Part shown: positions 25,040-33,398 of the stretch, piece after piece
Numbering within the stretch: position 1 is the stretch's first letter
Layout of the letters: every line of letters starts with the position of its first letter
From: Oceanobacillus arenosus
Lineage (GTDB): Bacteria > Bacillota > Bacilli > Bacillales > Amphibacillaceae
Assembly (NCBI RefSeq): GCF_003369575.1
Contig: NZ_PIOC01000004.1
Span: 37,940-101,939, forward strand
DNA: 64,000 nucleotides
Direction: 5' to 3'
Notes under the pieces: generated by a model
Seen by the model: the letters and a program-made list of their open reading frames with translations, nothing else
Told to the model about the DNA's origin: nothing
Database searches by the model: none
Made by a program: the position numbers and the translations under genes

Positions 25040-25365
25040 TCCAATCCCTCCATAAATAGATCAATAATATTCTTTGTTACTTTCCATTCCTCTATAGATT
25101 CCTTTAAATATGCTTTTCCAAGTGTTGTTATCCTGTAATACTTTCGTTTTCCACCTCTTGATACACTCCCAAAATAGGATTCAATTAATTCTTTTTTCTC
25201 AAGCCGTTGAAATACAGCATATAATGTTGCTTCTTTAATTTGGTAACGATCATCTGTACGTAAACTAATCTCCTTCGATATTTCATAGCCATATCGATCC
25301 TTCTCTAGGATGAGACGCAAAATAATCGCATCCAAATGCCCTCTAATAATATCGCTTCTTATCAA
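25036..25365 (-). CDS. PadR family transcriptional regulator A
   Basis: 109-aa PadR protein with no extra domain: the winged helix runs from RGHLDAIILRLILEKDRYGY through EATLYAVFQRLEKKELIESY to GGKRKYYRITTLGKAYL, then one C-terminal dimerisation helix. TTG start behind AAGGA. First gene of a three-gene operon; twin operator copies flank its promoter. Confidence 0.9.
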   Translation of the reverse strand: MIRSDIIRGHLDAIILRLILEKDRYGYEISKEISLRTDDRYQIKEATLYAVFQRLEKKELIESYFGSVSRGGKRKYYRITTLGKAYLKESIEEWKVTKNIIDLFMEGLD

Positions 25366-25389
25366 ATTGACACGTCCTTATTTCATTAA

Positions 25390-25441
25390 TACTCTATCTG
25401 TTAGAGTAATTATATTCTACATTACTCTACCTGTCAAAGTA
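25390..25441 (-). promoter_or_regulatory. PadR promoter with duplicated operator
   Basis: On the minus strand TTGACA (25432-25437), 17 bp, TATAAT (25409-25414): a consensus promoter. Two copies of a 19-bp dyad, TACTCTA-N5-TAGAGTA (25390-25408) and TACTCTACCTGTCAAAGTA (25423-25441), lie 33 bp apart, one over the -35 and one over the transcription start. Confidence 0.82.
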
Positions 25442-25451
25442 ATTTTTCACA

Positions 25452-25499
25452 AATAAAAACCAAATTCATTTCAACAAATTAATCTGAAATGAATTTGGT
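25452..25499 (-). terminator. Terminator of the MFS gene
   Basis: ACCAAATTCATTTCA (25459-25473) pairs with TGAAATGAATTTGGT (25485-25499); on the minus strand it is followed by TTTTTATTTG. Confidence 0.8.
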
Positions 25500-25521
25500 A
25501 TGAATACTCAACTCTATTGCT

Positions 25522-27003
25522 TTATTCCTTCCCTTGTAAACCTTCCGAATCCGCAGGTTCAGCACGATAAACAAAGAAAGCTAAAATAACAGCTACAATC
25601 GATATAATAAACGAAACGAGATAAACAAGTTCAACACCAGAAACCATTGCCACGTTGATATTAGCAATATTTGTCGGGTCATCCGAAAGCTGCAAGATAT
25701 TTCTTTGTCTTGCATTCATAATGCTAATGAATACCGAGACCCCAATCGCTCCTGCTACTGGCTGTAATGTTGACATGACCGCTGTTCCATGTGGATACAG
25801 TCGCTTCGGCAATTGATTCAATCCATTGGTCTCCGCTGGCATCATGATTGCAGAAACGGAAAGCATTAATAGAATATAGCCAACAATAACTACCCATAGT
25901 GGGGTTGCTAAGCTCAATCTACTCATCATAAACATTGTACCACTTAGAACAATCGTGGCAGGAATCATCAGTACTTTTGGTCCGTATTTATCAAAAAGCC
26001 CACCCATGAAAGGTGACATTATACCATTTAGAATGCTACCAGGTAATAGGACTAATCCTGCAGTGGCGGCAGCTAGTGCTAAAGGTCCTTGCATGTAAAT
26101 AGGTAAAATAATTTCTGAAGCAAACATCGCCATGATAATAATTAAGAACATTAGCATACCATGGGTAAACATCGGATAGCGAAAGACGCGAAAATCCATA
26201 ATCGGTTCATCCAATTTCAATTGTCTTATAACAAATAAAACAACACTAATGACACCGATAATAATAATGAAATATACTTTTGGACTAAGGAAACCTGCTT
26301 CACTTGCTCCCGCTGAGCTGAAGCCATAGACAATTGCTCCAAAACCAATCGATGAAAATACAAGCGACAATACATCGACCTTTGGCTTCGTCACCTCTGA
26401 AACATTCACTAAATATTTTAACGCAAATAGAATCGAGAACAACGCAAAAGGAATTACGATGATAAACAGATAACGCCATCCTAAATATTCTACAATTACA
26501 CCAGATAATGTTGGCCCAATCGCAGGAGCGAACATAATTACAAGACCAACAAGGCCCATTATCTTCCCTCTTTTTCTTGGTGGGAAAATTAGTAAAAACA
26601 CGTTAAAGATGATTGGCATAAGTACCCCTGTTCCCGCTGCTTGCATGAAACGACCGACAAGCAATATTGGGAAACTGGGTGCGATGGCACTTATTGTTGT
26701 ACCAATCGCAAAGATAATCATTGTCGCTAAAAACAACTGCCTCGTTGTAAACCACTGCATTAATAATGCGGATGCAGGGATAACGATTCCCATTACTAAC
26801 ATAAATCCAGTCGCCATCCACTGTACAGTCGTAATCGAAACATTAAATTCTTCCATTAATGTTGTTAGCGCAATATTTAGCAACGTTTCATTTAATATCG
26901 CAAAGAATGCACCTATCATTAATGAAATCATAATCGGTGCAACTTTAACATTCGGATCATCAGCCAAGTATTCATATTTCTTAGGGTATTTCGTGCTACT
27001 CAT
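25522..27003 (-). CDS. MDR-type MFS efflux transporter (DHA2/EmrB-like)
   Basis: 493 aa with 14 predicted membrane helices, the DHA2 layout. Early motifs fit: NETLLNIALTTLMEEFNVS (D1), TTVQWMATGFMLVMG, and motif C-like FAPAIGPTLSGVIVEYLGWRYLF after helix 5. Proton-driven export of lipophilic drugs is the family role; substrate unknown. ATG behind GAGAGGAG. It is transcribed toward the PadR operon but separated by a terminator. Confidence 0.9.
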   Translation of the reverse strand: MSSTKYPKKYEYLADDPNVKVAPIMISLMIGAFFAILNETLLNIALTTLMEEFNVSITTVQWMATGFMLVMGIVIPASALLMQWFTTRQLFLATMIIFAIGTTISAIAPSFPILLVGRFMQAAGTGVLMPIIFNVFLLIFPPRKRGKIMGLVGLVIMFAPAIGPTLSGVIVEYLGWRYLFIIVIPFALFSILFALKYLVNVSEVTKPKVDVLSLVFSSIGFGAIVYGFSSAGASEAGFLSPKVYFIIIIGVISVVLFVIRQLKLDEPIMDFRVFRYPMFTHGMLMFLIIIMAMFASEIILPIYMQGPLALAAATAGLVLLPGSILNGIMSPFMGGLFDKYGPKVLMIPATIVLSGTMFMMSRLSLATPLWVVIVGYILLMLSVSAIMMPAETNGLNQLPKRLYPHGTAVMSTLQPVAGAIGVSVFISIMNARQRNILQLSDDPTNIANINVAMVSGVELVYLVSFIISIVAVILAFFVYRAEPADSEGLQGKE

Positions 27004-27256
27004 AAAGGGAGAACTCCTCTCATGTTTAGAAAACGCATGATAATAATAGCATGGGCCTTATATGACAACAAGCGATTATAGTTAAATGAAATATTTTTTA
27101 AAATTTACTTGCAATAGCACGAAACTTCACTTTGAGCGGAGTTTCTATTAATAATGAATCCCCCACCATTTCGCCCATTCTTCAAAAATCAATCCCCATC
27201 TAGACCAATTTCCCATATATTGAATGGAACGATCTTGACAAAGGAGGAAATTATTA

Positions 27257-27937
27257 ATGGATTATTATCAACCACCATATAGAGAAGAGGATGAGAGGTT
27301 TTATAACCTACCCGGTTTTCAAGGCGGATCTGGTCAAAGCATTCCCGGTCAGCCGAGTGATGGGTCTGGATTTCCCGGTGGAGATTTTCCGGGGCAACCT
27401 GGCGGAAGTCCTGGGGTACCAAGCGAAGGATTCTCTGGGCAATCTAGCGGGGATCCTAGATTTCCGGGCGGAGGATTCCCTGGGCAACCTGGCGGGGGGC
27501 CTGGATTTCCGGGCGGAGGATTCCCTGGGCAACCTGGCGGGGGGCCTGGATTTCCGGGCGGAGGATTCCCTGGGCAGCCTAGCGGGGGGCCTGGATTTCC
27601 GAGCGGAGGATTCCCTGGAGGACCCGGGGGGCAGTTTCCTGGTCAGCCTGATGGACCCGGAGGATTTCCCGGAGGGCAACAATCTGGTGGCGCGCCGACG
27701 ACACCACCACCAAACTTCACCCCTCAACAATCACAATTTCAAACCTTTGCAGTAGATCCTGGTGCAATTCGCGGATGCTTATTTCGGTTCACCTATATTT
27801 GGTTAAGAAGAGATGCTTTCTGGTTCTATCCAACATTTGTTGGTAGAACATCCATTGCTGGTTTCAGATGGAACGGCTTTAGGTGGGTATTCTTTGGAAT
27901 TGATTTGAATCAAATCCAATCATTTCAATGCTTCTAA
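27257..27937 (+). CDS. Collagen-like repeat protein with conserved C-terminal domain
   Basis: 226 aa. Residues 20-155 are Gly/Pro-rich collagen-like repeats built on GFPGQPGGGP and GFPGG units, encoded by a 45-bp tandem repeat much richer in G+C than the surroundings. Residues 160-226 form a distinct aromatic domain (VDPGAIRGCLFRFTYIWLRR ... FYPTFVGR, SIAGFRWNGFRWVFFGIDLN) with two Cys. No signal peptide. Strong RBS AAAGGAGGAAA. Bacillus collagen-like proteins are often exosporium or surface filaments, so a spore-surface role is inferred. Confidence 0.75.
   Translation: MDYYQPPYREEDERFYNLPGFQGGSGQSIPGQPSDGSGFPGGDFPGQPGGSPGVPSEGFSGQSSGDPRFPGGGFPGQPGGGPGFPGGGFPGQPGGGPGFPGGGFPGQPSGGPGFPSGGFPGGPGGQFPGQPDGPGGFPGGQQSGGAPTTPPPNFTPQQSQFQTFAVDPGAIRGCLFRFTYIWLRRDAFWFYPTFVGRTSIAGFRWNGFRWVFFGIDLNQIQSFQCF
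27428..27652. repeat. 45-bp tandem repeat inside the collagen-like gene
   Basis: Unit boundaries fall at 27428, 27473, 27518, 27563 and 27608, each beginning GGATTCCCTGGGC or a close variant, so each unit encodes 15 aa. Flanking units are degenerate. Copy number is likely to vary between strains. Confidence 0.9.
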
Positions 27938-27967
27938 TGAAATGATGTAAGTCCATACAAACGACCT

Positions 27968-28002
27968 CCCTCCTTTCCTCATAATTTATTATGAAAGGAG
28001 GG
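27968..28002 (+). promoter_or_regulatory. Hairpin that hides the ribosome binding site of the next gene
   Basis: CCCTCCTTT (27968-27976) is complementary to AAAGGAGGG (27994-28002), the Shine-Dalgarno of the gene starting at 28010. The inner arms CATAAT (27980-27985) and ATTATG (27988-27993) add six more pairs after a 3-nt bulge. Confidence 0.7.
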
Positions 28003-28009
28003 ATTACTT

Positions 28010-28213
28010 ATGAATCAATTAGCATTACTCTATTTAGCAGCCGTTCTTGCCGGATTTGCGCTAATCGTTGTAACAAACGTCGCTGCAGCTTTCATCACTT
28101 CTGCAGCTGTTGTAAACTTTCTAACTGCTGTTGGAGCAGTTGCTGTCATTGTTTTTGCATTGGCAATTCTCTATCTCGCAGTCAAGGCTCTTTTCAATAA
28201 GATTGCAAAATAG
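28010..28213 (+). CDS. Small two-helix hydrophobic protein
   Basis: 67 aa, almost wholly hydrophobic, with two predicted membrane helices (LALLYLAAVLAGFALIVVTN and TAVGAVAVIVFALAILYLAV) and a basic end KALFNKIAK. Ala-rich, without Cys. It could be a spore-membrane or holin-like protein; family not recognised. It lies 72 bp after the collagen-like gene, and its AAAGGAGGG site is buried in a hairpin, so translation may be conditional. Confidence 0.7.
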   Translation: MNQLALLYLAAVLAGFALIVVTNVAAAFITSAAVVNFLTAVGAVAVIVFALAILYLAVKALFNKIAK

Positions 28214-28218
28214 CTTAA

Positions 28219-28258
28219 AAGGCTATCACCCGTTAGAATGGATGATAGCCTTATTTTA
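28219..28258. terminator. Bidirectional terminator between convergent genes
   Basis: AAGGCTATCA (28219-28228) pairs with TGATAGCCTT (28243-28252), then ATTTTAAT; the minus side has CTTTTAAGC. Confidence 0.8.
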
Positions 28259-29812
28259 ATCTATTACTTTTTCTGCCTTTTTCCTTGGCTCTCGTTTGCT
28301 GACGAGTCCCTGTTCCACCGCCATTACTTTTGCAATCTGTGGTGCATTCCACAATGGTGGCAATATTAAGAATGACACTGGAACTGCTGTGATAATGATT
28401 GAATTCTGGATTGAGGTAATGCTATCTTCTCCAATTGTCAGAATTGCTACAGTCGTAGCTCCAAAGATCACTGCCCAGAAAACGCGTACCCAGCGTTTTG
28501 GATTATCATTCCCTTCGATTGTAGCCGCAATCGAATATGCCATTGTATCCGTTGTGGTTGCAACGAATATAATCGAAACTAGTAAGAAGCCGAATCCCAT
28601 TAACGTACCCATTGGTAATTGATCTGTAATCGCCATAACAGCTGCAGGCATCCCAGCCTCATTTAACGCAGTTGAGACAGAGCCTGGGTTTTCCACTTCG
28701 AAAAACACACCTGTACCACCAACAATGGAAAACCAGAAGTTCGTCACAATTGGTGCAACGATAGACACCGTAAGTACTAACTCACGAATCGTCCGCCCTC
28801 TAGAAATTCTACTAATAAATATAATTAACATTGGAGCATAACCGATAAACCAACCCCAGAAGAATATAGTCCAAGACGAGAGCCAACCTTCATCTCCACG
28901 ATACATACTCATCTGGAAGAAGTTTTGCAGATGGAATCCTGTGCCACCGATAAATGCATCAATAATAAACATTGTCGGGCCAATAATCATCACAATAACG
29001 GCTAATAATATGGTAAATTGCACATTCCAATTACTTAAATGATAAATCCCACGATCCACTCCTGAAGCAGCTGAAATTCCAGCAATAATTACAAGTCCAA
29101 CGACTACAATAATACTAACTGTCAGTGTGTTTGGAACATCGAATAAATGATTTAAACCATACGATATTTGTAATCCTAAGAAACCTAAAGGTCCTAATGT
29201 ACCAGCAACCGTTGCAATAATTGAAAAAATATCCGCTAAAGAACCAATCACACTTTTCTGATATACTTTCTCACCGAAAATTGGATATAGTAATCCTCTC
29301 GGTTTCAATGGCAAGCCTTTATGATAATGAACGTACATCATAACAATAACGGCTAATGTCCCGAGTATTGCCCATGCTGTAAAGCCCCAGTGCATAAATG
29401 ACTGTGCAAATGCCGCATTAATATTATTAAACTCACCACCACCGAATAATGGTGGGGTACTCATGAAGTGATACATCGGTTCCGCTGCAGCCCAGAACAC
29501 ACCACCACTAGCAAGCAATGTAACTAATATCATAGAAATCCAGCCAAAATAACTGTACTGTGGTTTATCTTGCTTCCCTAATTTTACCTTTCCGTATTTT
29601 GAAACTGCAAGCCCTAGTCCAATAAAGAAGTTCGCTAACAATAATATTTGCCAGTATGCTCCAAAGAAATCTGACGAATAAGCAAATAGGGTGTTAACTG
29701 CATTTCCTACCATTTCATTATCATAAAATGAAATTAATACAAAGAGAACCAAGAATCCTCCACTTACAATAAATACTGGCCAATCTAATTTCTTTCTTTT
29801 TTCAGAATCCAC
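28256..29812 (-). CDS. BCCT family osmolyte transporter (OpuD/BetP-like)
   Basis: 518 aa with 12 predicted membrane helices. Family blocks are visible: GGVFWAAAEPMYHFMSTPPL, FAQSFMHWGFTAWAILG, and the helix-8 box WTIFFWGWFIGYAPMLIIFI followed by SRISRGRTIREL. It should import glycine betaine, choline or related compatible solutes with Na+ or H+, for osmoprotection. GTG start behind GGAGGAAA. Exact substrate not determinable. Confidence 0.93.
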   Translation of the reverse strand: MDSEKRKKLDWPVFIVSGGFLVLFVLISFYDNEMVGNAVNTLFAYSSDFFGAYWQILLLANFFIGLGLAVSKYGKVKLGKQDKPQYSYFGWISMILVTLLASGGVFWAAAEPMYHFMSTPPLFGGGEFNNINAAFAQSFMHWGFTAWAILGTLAVIVMMYVHYHKGLPLKPRGLLYPIFGEKVYQKSVIGSLADIFSIIATVAGTLGPLGFLGLQISYGLNHLFDVPNTLTVSIIVVVGLVIIAGISAASGVDRGIYHLSNWNVQFTILLAVIVMIIGPTMFIIDAFIGGTGFHLQNFFQMSMYRGDEGWLSSWTIFFWGWFIGYAPMLIIFISRISRGRTIRELVLTVSIVAPIVTNFWFSIVGGTGVFFEVENPGSVSTALNEAGMPAAVMAITDQLPMGTLMGFGFLLVSIIFVATTTDTMAYSIAATIEGNDNPKRWVRVFWAVIFGATTVAILTIGEDSITSIQNSIIITAVPVSFLILPPLWNAPQIAKVMAVEQGLVSKREPRKKAEKVID

Positions 29813-29968
29813 GTGTTTCCTCCTAATTTATTAGGAACAAGTGTCTAAAATGTAATTGTTGCGTTTTGTCATTAAAGACCGTTGGATGGACTTGATTACC
29901 CGATTTTTCACGAAAATAATCAACGACGAAAATCCACCAACTTGCTCAATTTTTTAACATAGTTTTCA

Positions 29969-29997
29969 ATTATAGCGTTACTTGATAAAATAGTCAA
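29969..29997 (-). promoter_or_regulatory. Sigma-A promoter of the BCCT gene
   Basis: TTGACT (29992-29997), 17 bp, TATAAT (29969-29974) on the minus strand, about 150 bp before the GTG. The rest of the gap 29813-30258 shows no gene or clear structure. Confidence 0.7.
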
Positions 29998-30258
29998 AGC
30001 CTAATTCCCACTTAGCGAGAGTATATATTCACAAAATCCAGAAGTTCCCAAAACTATAAAGGGGGGATTATTTCGATTGCTTGGGGCAAATATTCTATTA
30101 CCCATATCATTTTCAATTTATACCACTTTATTCAAAATACAGCCTTTTATCCCGTATTTACTGGCAGTAAAATCCTCCTTATAAAGACAAAAATAAATTT
30201 CTTCCTATTAATAATGTTTTTAAAATTAGTTTGTATAGACATTCACAATCTCTCTATT

Positions 30259-30301
30259 AAACAACCAACACGATTAGTATGACTAATCGTGTTGGTTGTT
30301 T
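30259..30301 (-). terminator. Hairpin terminator of the prenyl-synthase-like gene
   Basis: AAACAACCAACACGATTAG pairs with CTAATCGTGTTGGTTGTTT over 19 bp around a 4-5 nt loop. Confidence 0.8.
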
Positions 30302-31118
30302 AATTATTTAGAATCTTATCCACTGTTTCTTCCACTTCTGTACGAGTCATCTTCTCTTTGCCACTCTTTAATGTTTTTAAGGTTTTCTTTGCTAATGCGA
30401 GCGGTATTTTGCAAAATAAAAGAATGTTTTTCGTATCGATTGATTTTATGTATTCATCAGCCAAGTCTAAATTCATTGTAGCGTATTGAAACATATCATT
30501 TCTTGTCCAGCCATCAGGTAAAAATTGGACGCCACGTTCAGCATCTTCATCCTGATTACGTAACATATTTACTGCTTGCAATCCTCTACCATAGCCAATT
30601 GCCAATTCATAATTTGTCTCCGTGTTGTCATACCATTTCCATATATCAGATAACATAACACCTACTAAACCTGCTACATAATAGGTATATTCATCCAGAT
30701 CCTCTTTTGTTTTAACTATCCAATTCTTTTCGACCCAGCTTGCCATTCCCTTTGCCATAATACTTGTCGACTCTTGAACCTTATCCTGAATCCCTTCTGG
30801 ACAAACTGCTAACCAGTCACCGAGTCTTAATGTTACTTCTGGCAATAGCTCCTCATATGGTTTTAATAGCTGTACATATGCATCAACATCGAATGGCTTT
30901 TTCAAAAGTTCTGCCGTTGTAAGCAACAGACGTTGCTTAATAGTAGGATCCAATGTTTCATGATCTTCAATTTCATCGATTGCTCGCATACATAAATATG
31001 CTGAACCTACAGTGTTTTTCAAAGTAGGATTTAATATACTTATCGGAATGAAGAACGTTCTGCTTGTCTGCTTTAATACGCGCATTGCTTCCTTATGAAG
31101 TTTCGTATGGTTACTCAC
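30300..31118 (-). CDS. Squalene/phytoene synthase family protein (YisP-like)
   Basis: 272-aa all-helical trans-isoprenyl head-to-head synthase fold. The first Asp-rich motif is AIDEIEDH (D48, E51, D52). The second is changed: LRNQDEDAERG has Asn188 where the family has the first Asp of DxxED. Bacillus YisP, the nearest class, is reported as a farnesyl diphosphate phosphatase rather than a squalene synthase, so this protein may likewise make farnesol. No other carotenoid or hopanoid genes are nearby. ATG start, monocistronic. Confidence 0.82.
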   Translation of the reverse strand: MSNHTKLHKEAMRVLKQTSRTFFIPISILNPTLKNTVGSAYLCMRAIDEIEDHETLDPTIKQRLLLTTAELLKKPFDVDAYVQLLKPYEELLPEVTLRLGDWLAVCPEGIQDKVQESTSIMAKGMASWVEKNWIVKTKEDLDEYTYYVAGLVGVMLSDIWKWYDNTETNYELAIGYGRGLQAVNMLRNQDEDAERGVQFLPDGWTRNDMFQYATMNLDLADEYIKSIDTKNILLFCKIPLALAKKTLKTLKSGKEKMTRTEVEETVDKILNN

Positions 31119-31288
31119 TTAGTTTCCCTCTTTCCAAAGTTCTTAAGGTAACCTAATTATAGCAAATTCGAACATTATTTTCCTCTTTGTAAAGTGGAAT
31201 CCCATTCATTAAGCATCTTCCCCATTCGATTCGTAGTAAATAACATATTTATACTATATTATTATTTGATTTGAGCTCGGTTTATGTC

Positions 31289-31372
31289 TGTGCTCGCTCG
31301 ATATTGCTGGCGAGTCGCTCGATTTCCCCCTGTGCTCGCTCGTATTTGATGGGTCGCTTGATTTTTGCTTGA
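31289..31372. repeat. Two-copy GCTCGCTCG intergenic repeat
   Basis: A unit of about 41 bp beginning TGTGCTCGCTCG and containing GTCGCTCGATTT occurs twice in succession, the second copy diverged. Non-coding, 70 bp before the MFS gene. Confidence 0.5.
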
Positions 31373-31441
31373 ATTCGAGATTGAATAAGCTTAATATGGT
31401 AAAGGTATTATAGGTATCTAAAAGAAGAAAGGCGTCATAAT

Positions 31442-32605
31442 ATGGATAAACGCGTATATTTATTAACAATTGTTTCCTTTGTAGTTGGAATGGTGGAATT
31501 GATTATTGGTGGGATCCTAGATTTAGTTGCGACTGATTTAGAGATTAGTTTAGGACAAGCTGGATTATTGATCACCATTTTTTCACTTACATTCGCTATA
31601 TCAGCACCAATTTTGTCATTTTTAACGGCGAAGGTAGAAAGGAAAAAGTTAACATTAATCACTCTATTTGTCTTTTTCCTTGGTAATCTTGTCGCCGTCT
31701 TAAGCCCCTCCTACACAATTCTATTCATCTCTAGGATGATTTCAGCAGCAAGTAGCTCCTTGCTCATTGTCTTATGTGTTGTCATGGCTGCCAATATTGT
31801 CGAACACAAATATCGGGGACGCGCAATTGGAATTGTCAATATGGGGGTTAGTGGTTCGCTTGTCTTAGGTGTACCAATCGGGCTAATGCTTGGAAATACA
31901 TTCGGTTGGCGCGCACCTTTTGCATTGATCGCAATCTTAAGCTTGTTTTCGATTACCGGAATATTCCTGTTTATGGGAAAAATAGCTCCGACCGAACAAA
32001 TTTCGATTCGTAAACAACTCGGTTCGCTTAAGAATGTTGTCGTGCTATTTGCACATTCAACAACATTTATCGTGCTCGCTGGACATACAGTACTTTATGC
32101 TTATTTAACACCATTCGTAAAATCAACGATGGGACTTGATGGGACATGGGTAAGTATCATCTATTTTGTATTCGGAATCGCTGCAGTAAGTGGAGGACTT
32201 ATTGGCGGAACGTTTTCCGACCGATTTGGCTCAAAGCCCACGATTCTCTCTGTTGTCTTACTATTTGGCATCGCGATTTTTGTAATTCCATACACAACAT
32301 TTTCTATCCCATTATTTATCATAATCATGATTATTTGGGGGATGATGAGTTGGGCGCTTACGCCGCCGATGCAAAGCTATTTAATGCAAGCTGCACCCGA
32401 GACATCGAACATCCAAATAAGTTTAAGCAATTCAGCCGTACACCTAGGTATTGCCTTTGGTTCGTTAGTCGGCGGAATTGTAATTGAGCAGGCGTCGGTT
32501 GAACAAAATCCAACGGTTGGTGGACTTTTTGTTATCGTAGCATTAATCACTGCACTTATTTCTATCACGACTTATAATAAACGTGTACGAATTATGCTGA
32601 AGTAA
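31442..32605 (+). CDS. MFS transporter (DHA1, AraJ/YdhP-like)
   Basis: 387 aa with 12 predicted membrane helices. Motif A-like segment FLTAKVERKKL joins helices 2 and 3; EHKYRGRAIGIVNMGVSGSL and GVPIGLMLGNTFGWRAPF form the motif B/C region; the second-half repeat GGTFSDRFGSKPT is also present. Export of sugars, purine-like compounds or drugs is typical; substrate unknown. Ends in a terminator at 32609. Confidence 0.88.
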   Translation: MDKRVYLLTIVSFVVGMVELIIGGILDLVATDLEISLGQAGLLITIFSLTFAISAPILSFLTAKVERKKLTLITLFVFFLGNLVAVLSPSYTILFISRMISAASSSLLIVLCVVMAANIVEHKYRGRAIGIVNMGVSGSLVLGVPIGLMLGNTFGWRAPFALIAILSLFSITGIFLFMGKIAPTEQISIRKQLGSLKNVVVLFAHSTTFIVLAGHTVLYAYLTPFVKSTMGLDGTWVSIIYFVFGIAAVSGGLIGGTFSDRFGSKPTILSVVLLFGIAIFVIPYTTFSIPLFIIIMIIWGMMSWALTPPMQSYLMQAAPETSNIQISLSNSAVHLGIAFGSLVGGIVIEQASVEQNPTVGGLFVIVALITALISITTYNKRVRIMLK

Positions 32606-32608
32606 TTG

Positions 32609-32638
32609 AAGGCACAAGGTTAATCTTGTGCCTTTTCT
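32609..32638 (+). terminator. Rho-independent terminator
   Basis: GGCACAAG (32611-32618) pairs with CTTGTGCC (32625-32632), then TTTTCT. Confidence 0.85.
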
Positions 32639-32652
32639 ATTACCTGTAACCT

Positions 32653-32859
32653 TCAAGATTCGTCAGCAAAGGATAACCCCCTCGCCTCTAGTGCAATCCG
32701 AATTTGTTCGATTCCTTTTCGACCCATCCCATGTAATTTCAATATCTCCGACTCACTATGCTTTGCTATTTGCTCCAGTTGTGAAATCGCAGCCCCTTCG
32801 AGTGCTCTTAGTGCTGGTTTAGATAACTTTTCCGGCAGGTTACTTTCTTTTTGTATCAT
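32653..32859 (-). CDS. Freestanding RNA polymerase alpha C-terminal domain-like protein
   Basis: 68 aa corresponding to one helix-hairpin-helix domain: LSKPALRALEGAAISQLEQI then ILKLHGMGRKGIEQIRIALE, closely following the RpoA C-terminal domain (NCLKRAGI...LA...LGRKSLEEI). No assembly domain is present. It may bind DNA or compete for alpha-CTD contacts; function unknown. The ATG at 32859 has AAGGGAG at 9 nt; the upstream ATG abuts that site. Confidence 0.78.
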   Translation of the reverse strand: MIQKESNLPEKLSKPALRALEGAAISQLEQIAKHSESEILKLHGMGRKGIEQIRIALEARGLSFADES

Positions 32860-32975
32860 TGTTTTCATCTCCCTTTTAACTAATTTGCTAGCTTATTTCA
32901 AATGGATTTCTATTGATATTCTTAATGTTTTCGATATCATCATATCAAATTAAGCTCTCTGAAAAAAATATTTTC

Positions 32976-33013
32976 ACTATCTTGTAAAACACTATACTGT
33001 ATTGTAAGATAGT
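32976..33013 (+). promoter_or_regulatory. Operator-like dyad before PadR B
   Basis: ACTATCTT (32976-32983) and AAGATAGT (33006-33013) are perfect inverted arms 22 bp apart, with a smaller palindrome ATACTGTAT (32994-33002) between them and a -10-like TATACT at 32993. Confidence 0.5.
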
Positions 33014-33047
33014 ATTATAAGAAATAATCTTGTTCGGGGTGATTAAC

Positions 33048-33398
33048 TTGTCCACTTCTAGTCAAATGCTGAAAGGATTGCTCGATGGTAGTTTACTGGC
33101 ATTGATTGCAAAGGGGGAAACCTATGGATACGAAATCATTGAAAAGTTGCAGGAGCATGAATTCGCCGTAGTTAGCGAGGGCAGTATCTATCCAGTATTA
33201 ATGCGCCTGCAGAAAAACAAGCTTGTGGCAACAGAGCTAAGAAAATCTCCAAACGGACCGAAAAGGAAATATTATACGATCACTGCAGAGGGGGAAACGG
33301 AGCTCCGGCTTTTCAAGGAACAATGGCAGCAATTGTCTTTTGGAATGAATTCTATATTGGGTGGAGGAGATGAAGAAAATGCTAAGTCAAAAATCTGA
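33048..33398 (+). CDS. PadR family transcriptional regulator B
   Basis: 116-aa PadR protein: [68 protein letters not shown], then a dimerisation helix. TTG at 33048 is preferred because GGGGTGAT precedes it. It overlaps the start of a HAAS membrane protein gene, the same gene pair as at 25.0 and 62 kb. It is most similar by eye to PadR C at 58748. Confidence 0.9.
   Translation: MSTSSQMLKGLLDGSLLALIAKGETYGYEIIEKLQEHEFAVVSEGSIYPVLMRLQKNKLVATELRKSPNGPKRKYYTITAEGETELRLFKEQWQQLSFGMNSILGGGDEENAKSKI

Noticed and set aside
26609..27040. Plus-strand frame opposite the MFS gene
   Set aside because: Antisense shadow with composition mirroring the membrane protein on the other strand.
27291..27755. Long frames in the other phases and strand of the collagen-like gene
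   Set aside because: The 45-bp repeat length is divisible by three, so every phase stays open by repetition. Only the 27257 frame has an RBS and a sensible protein.
28296..28622. Plus-strand frame inside the BCCT gene
   Set aside because: Antisense shadow of a strongly conserved transporter; no RBS and no family pattern.
31289..31372. CRISPR-like repeat
   Set aside because: Only two diverged units and no spacer structure.
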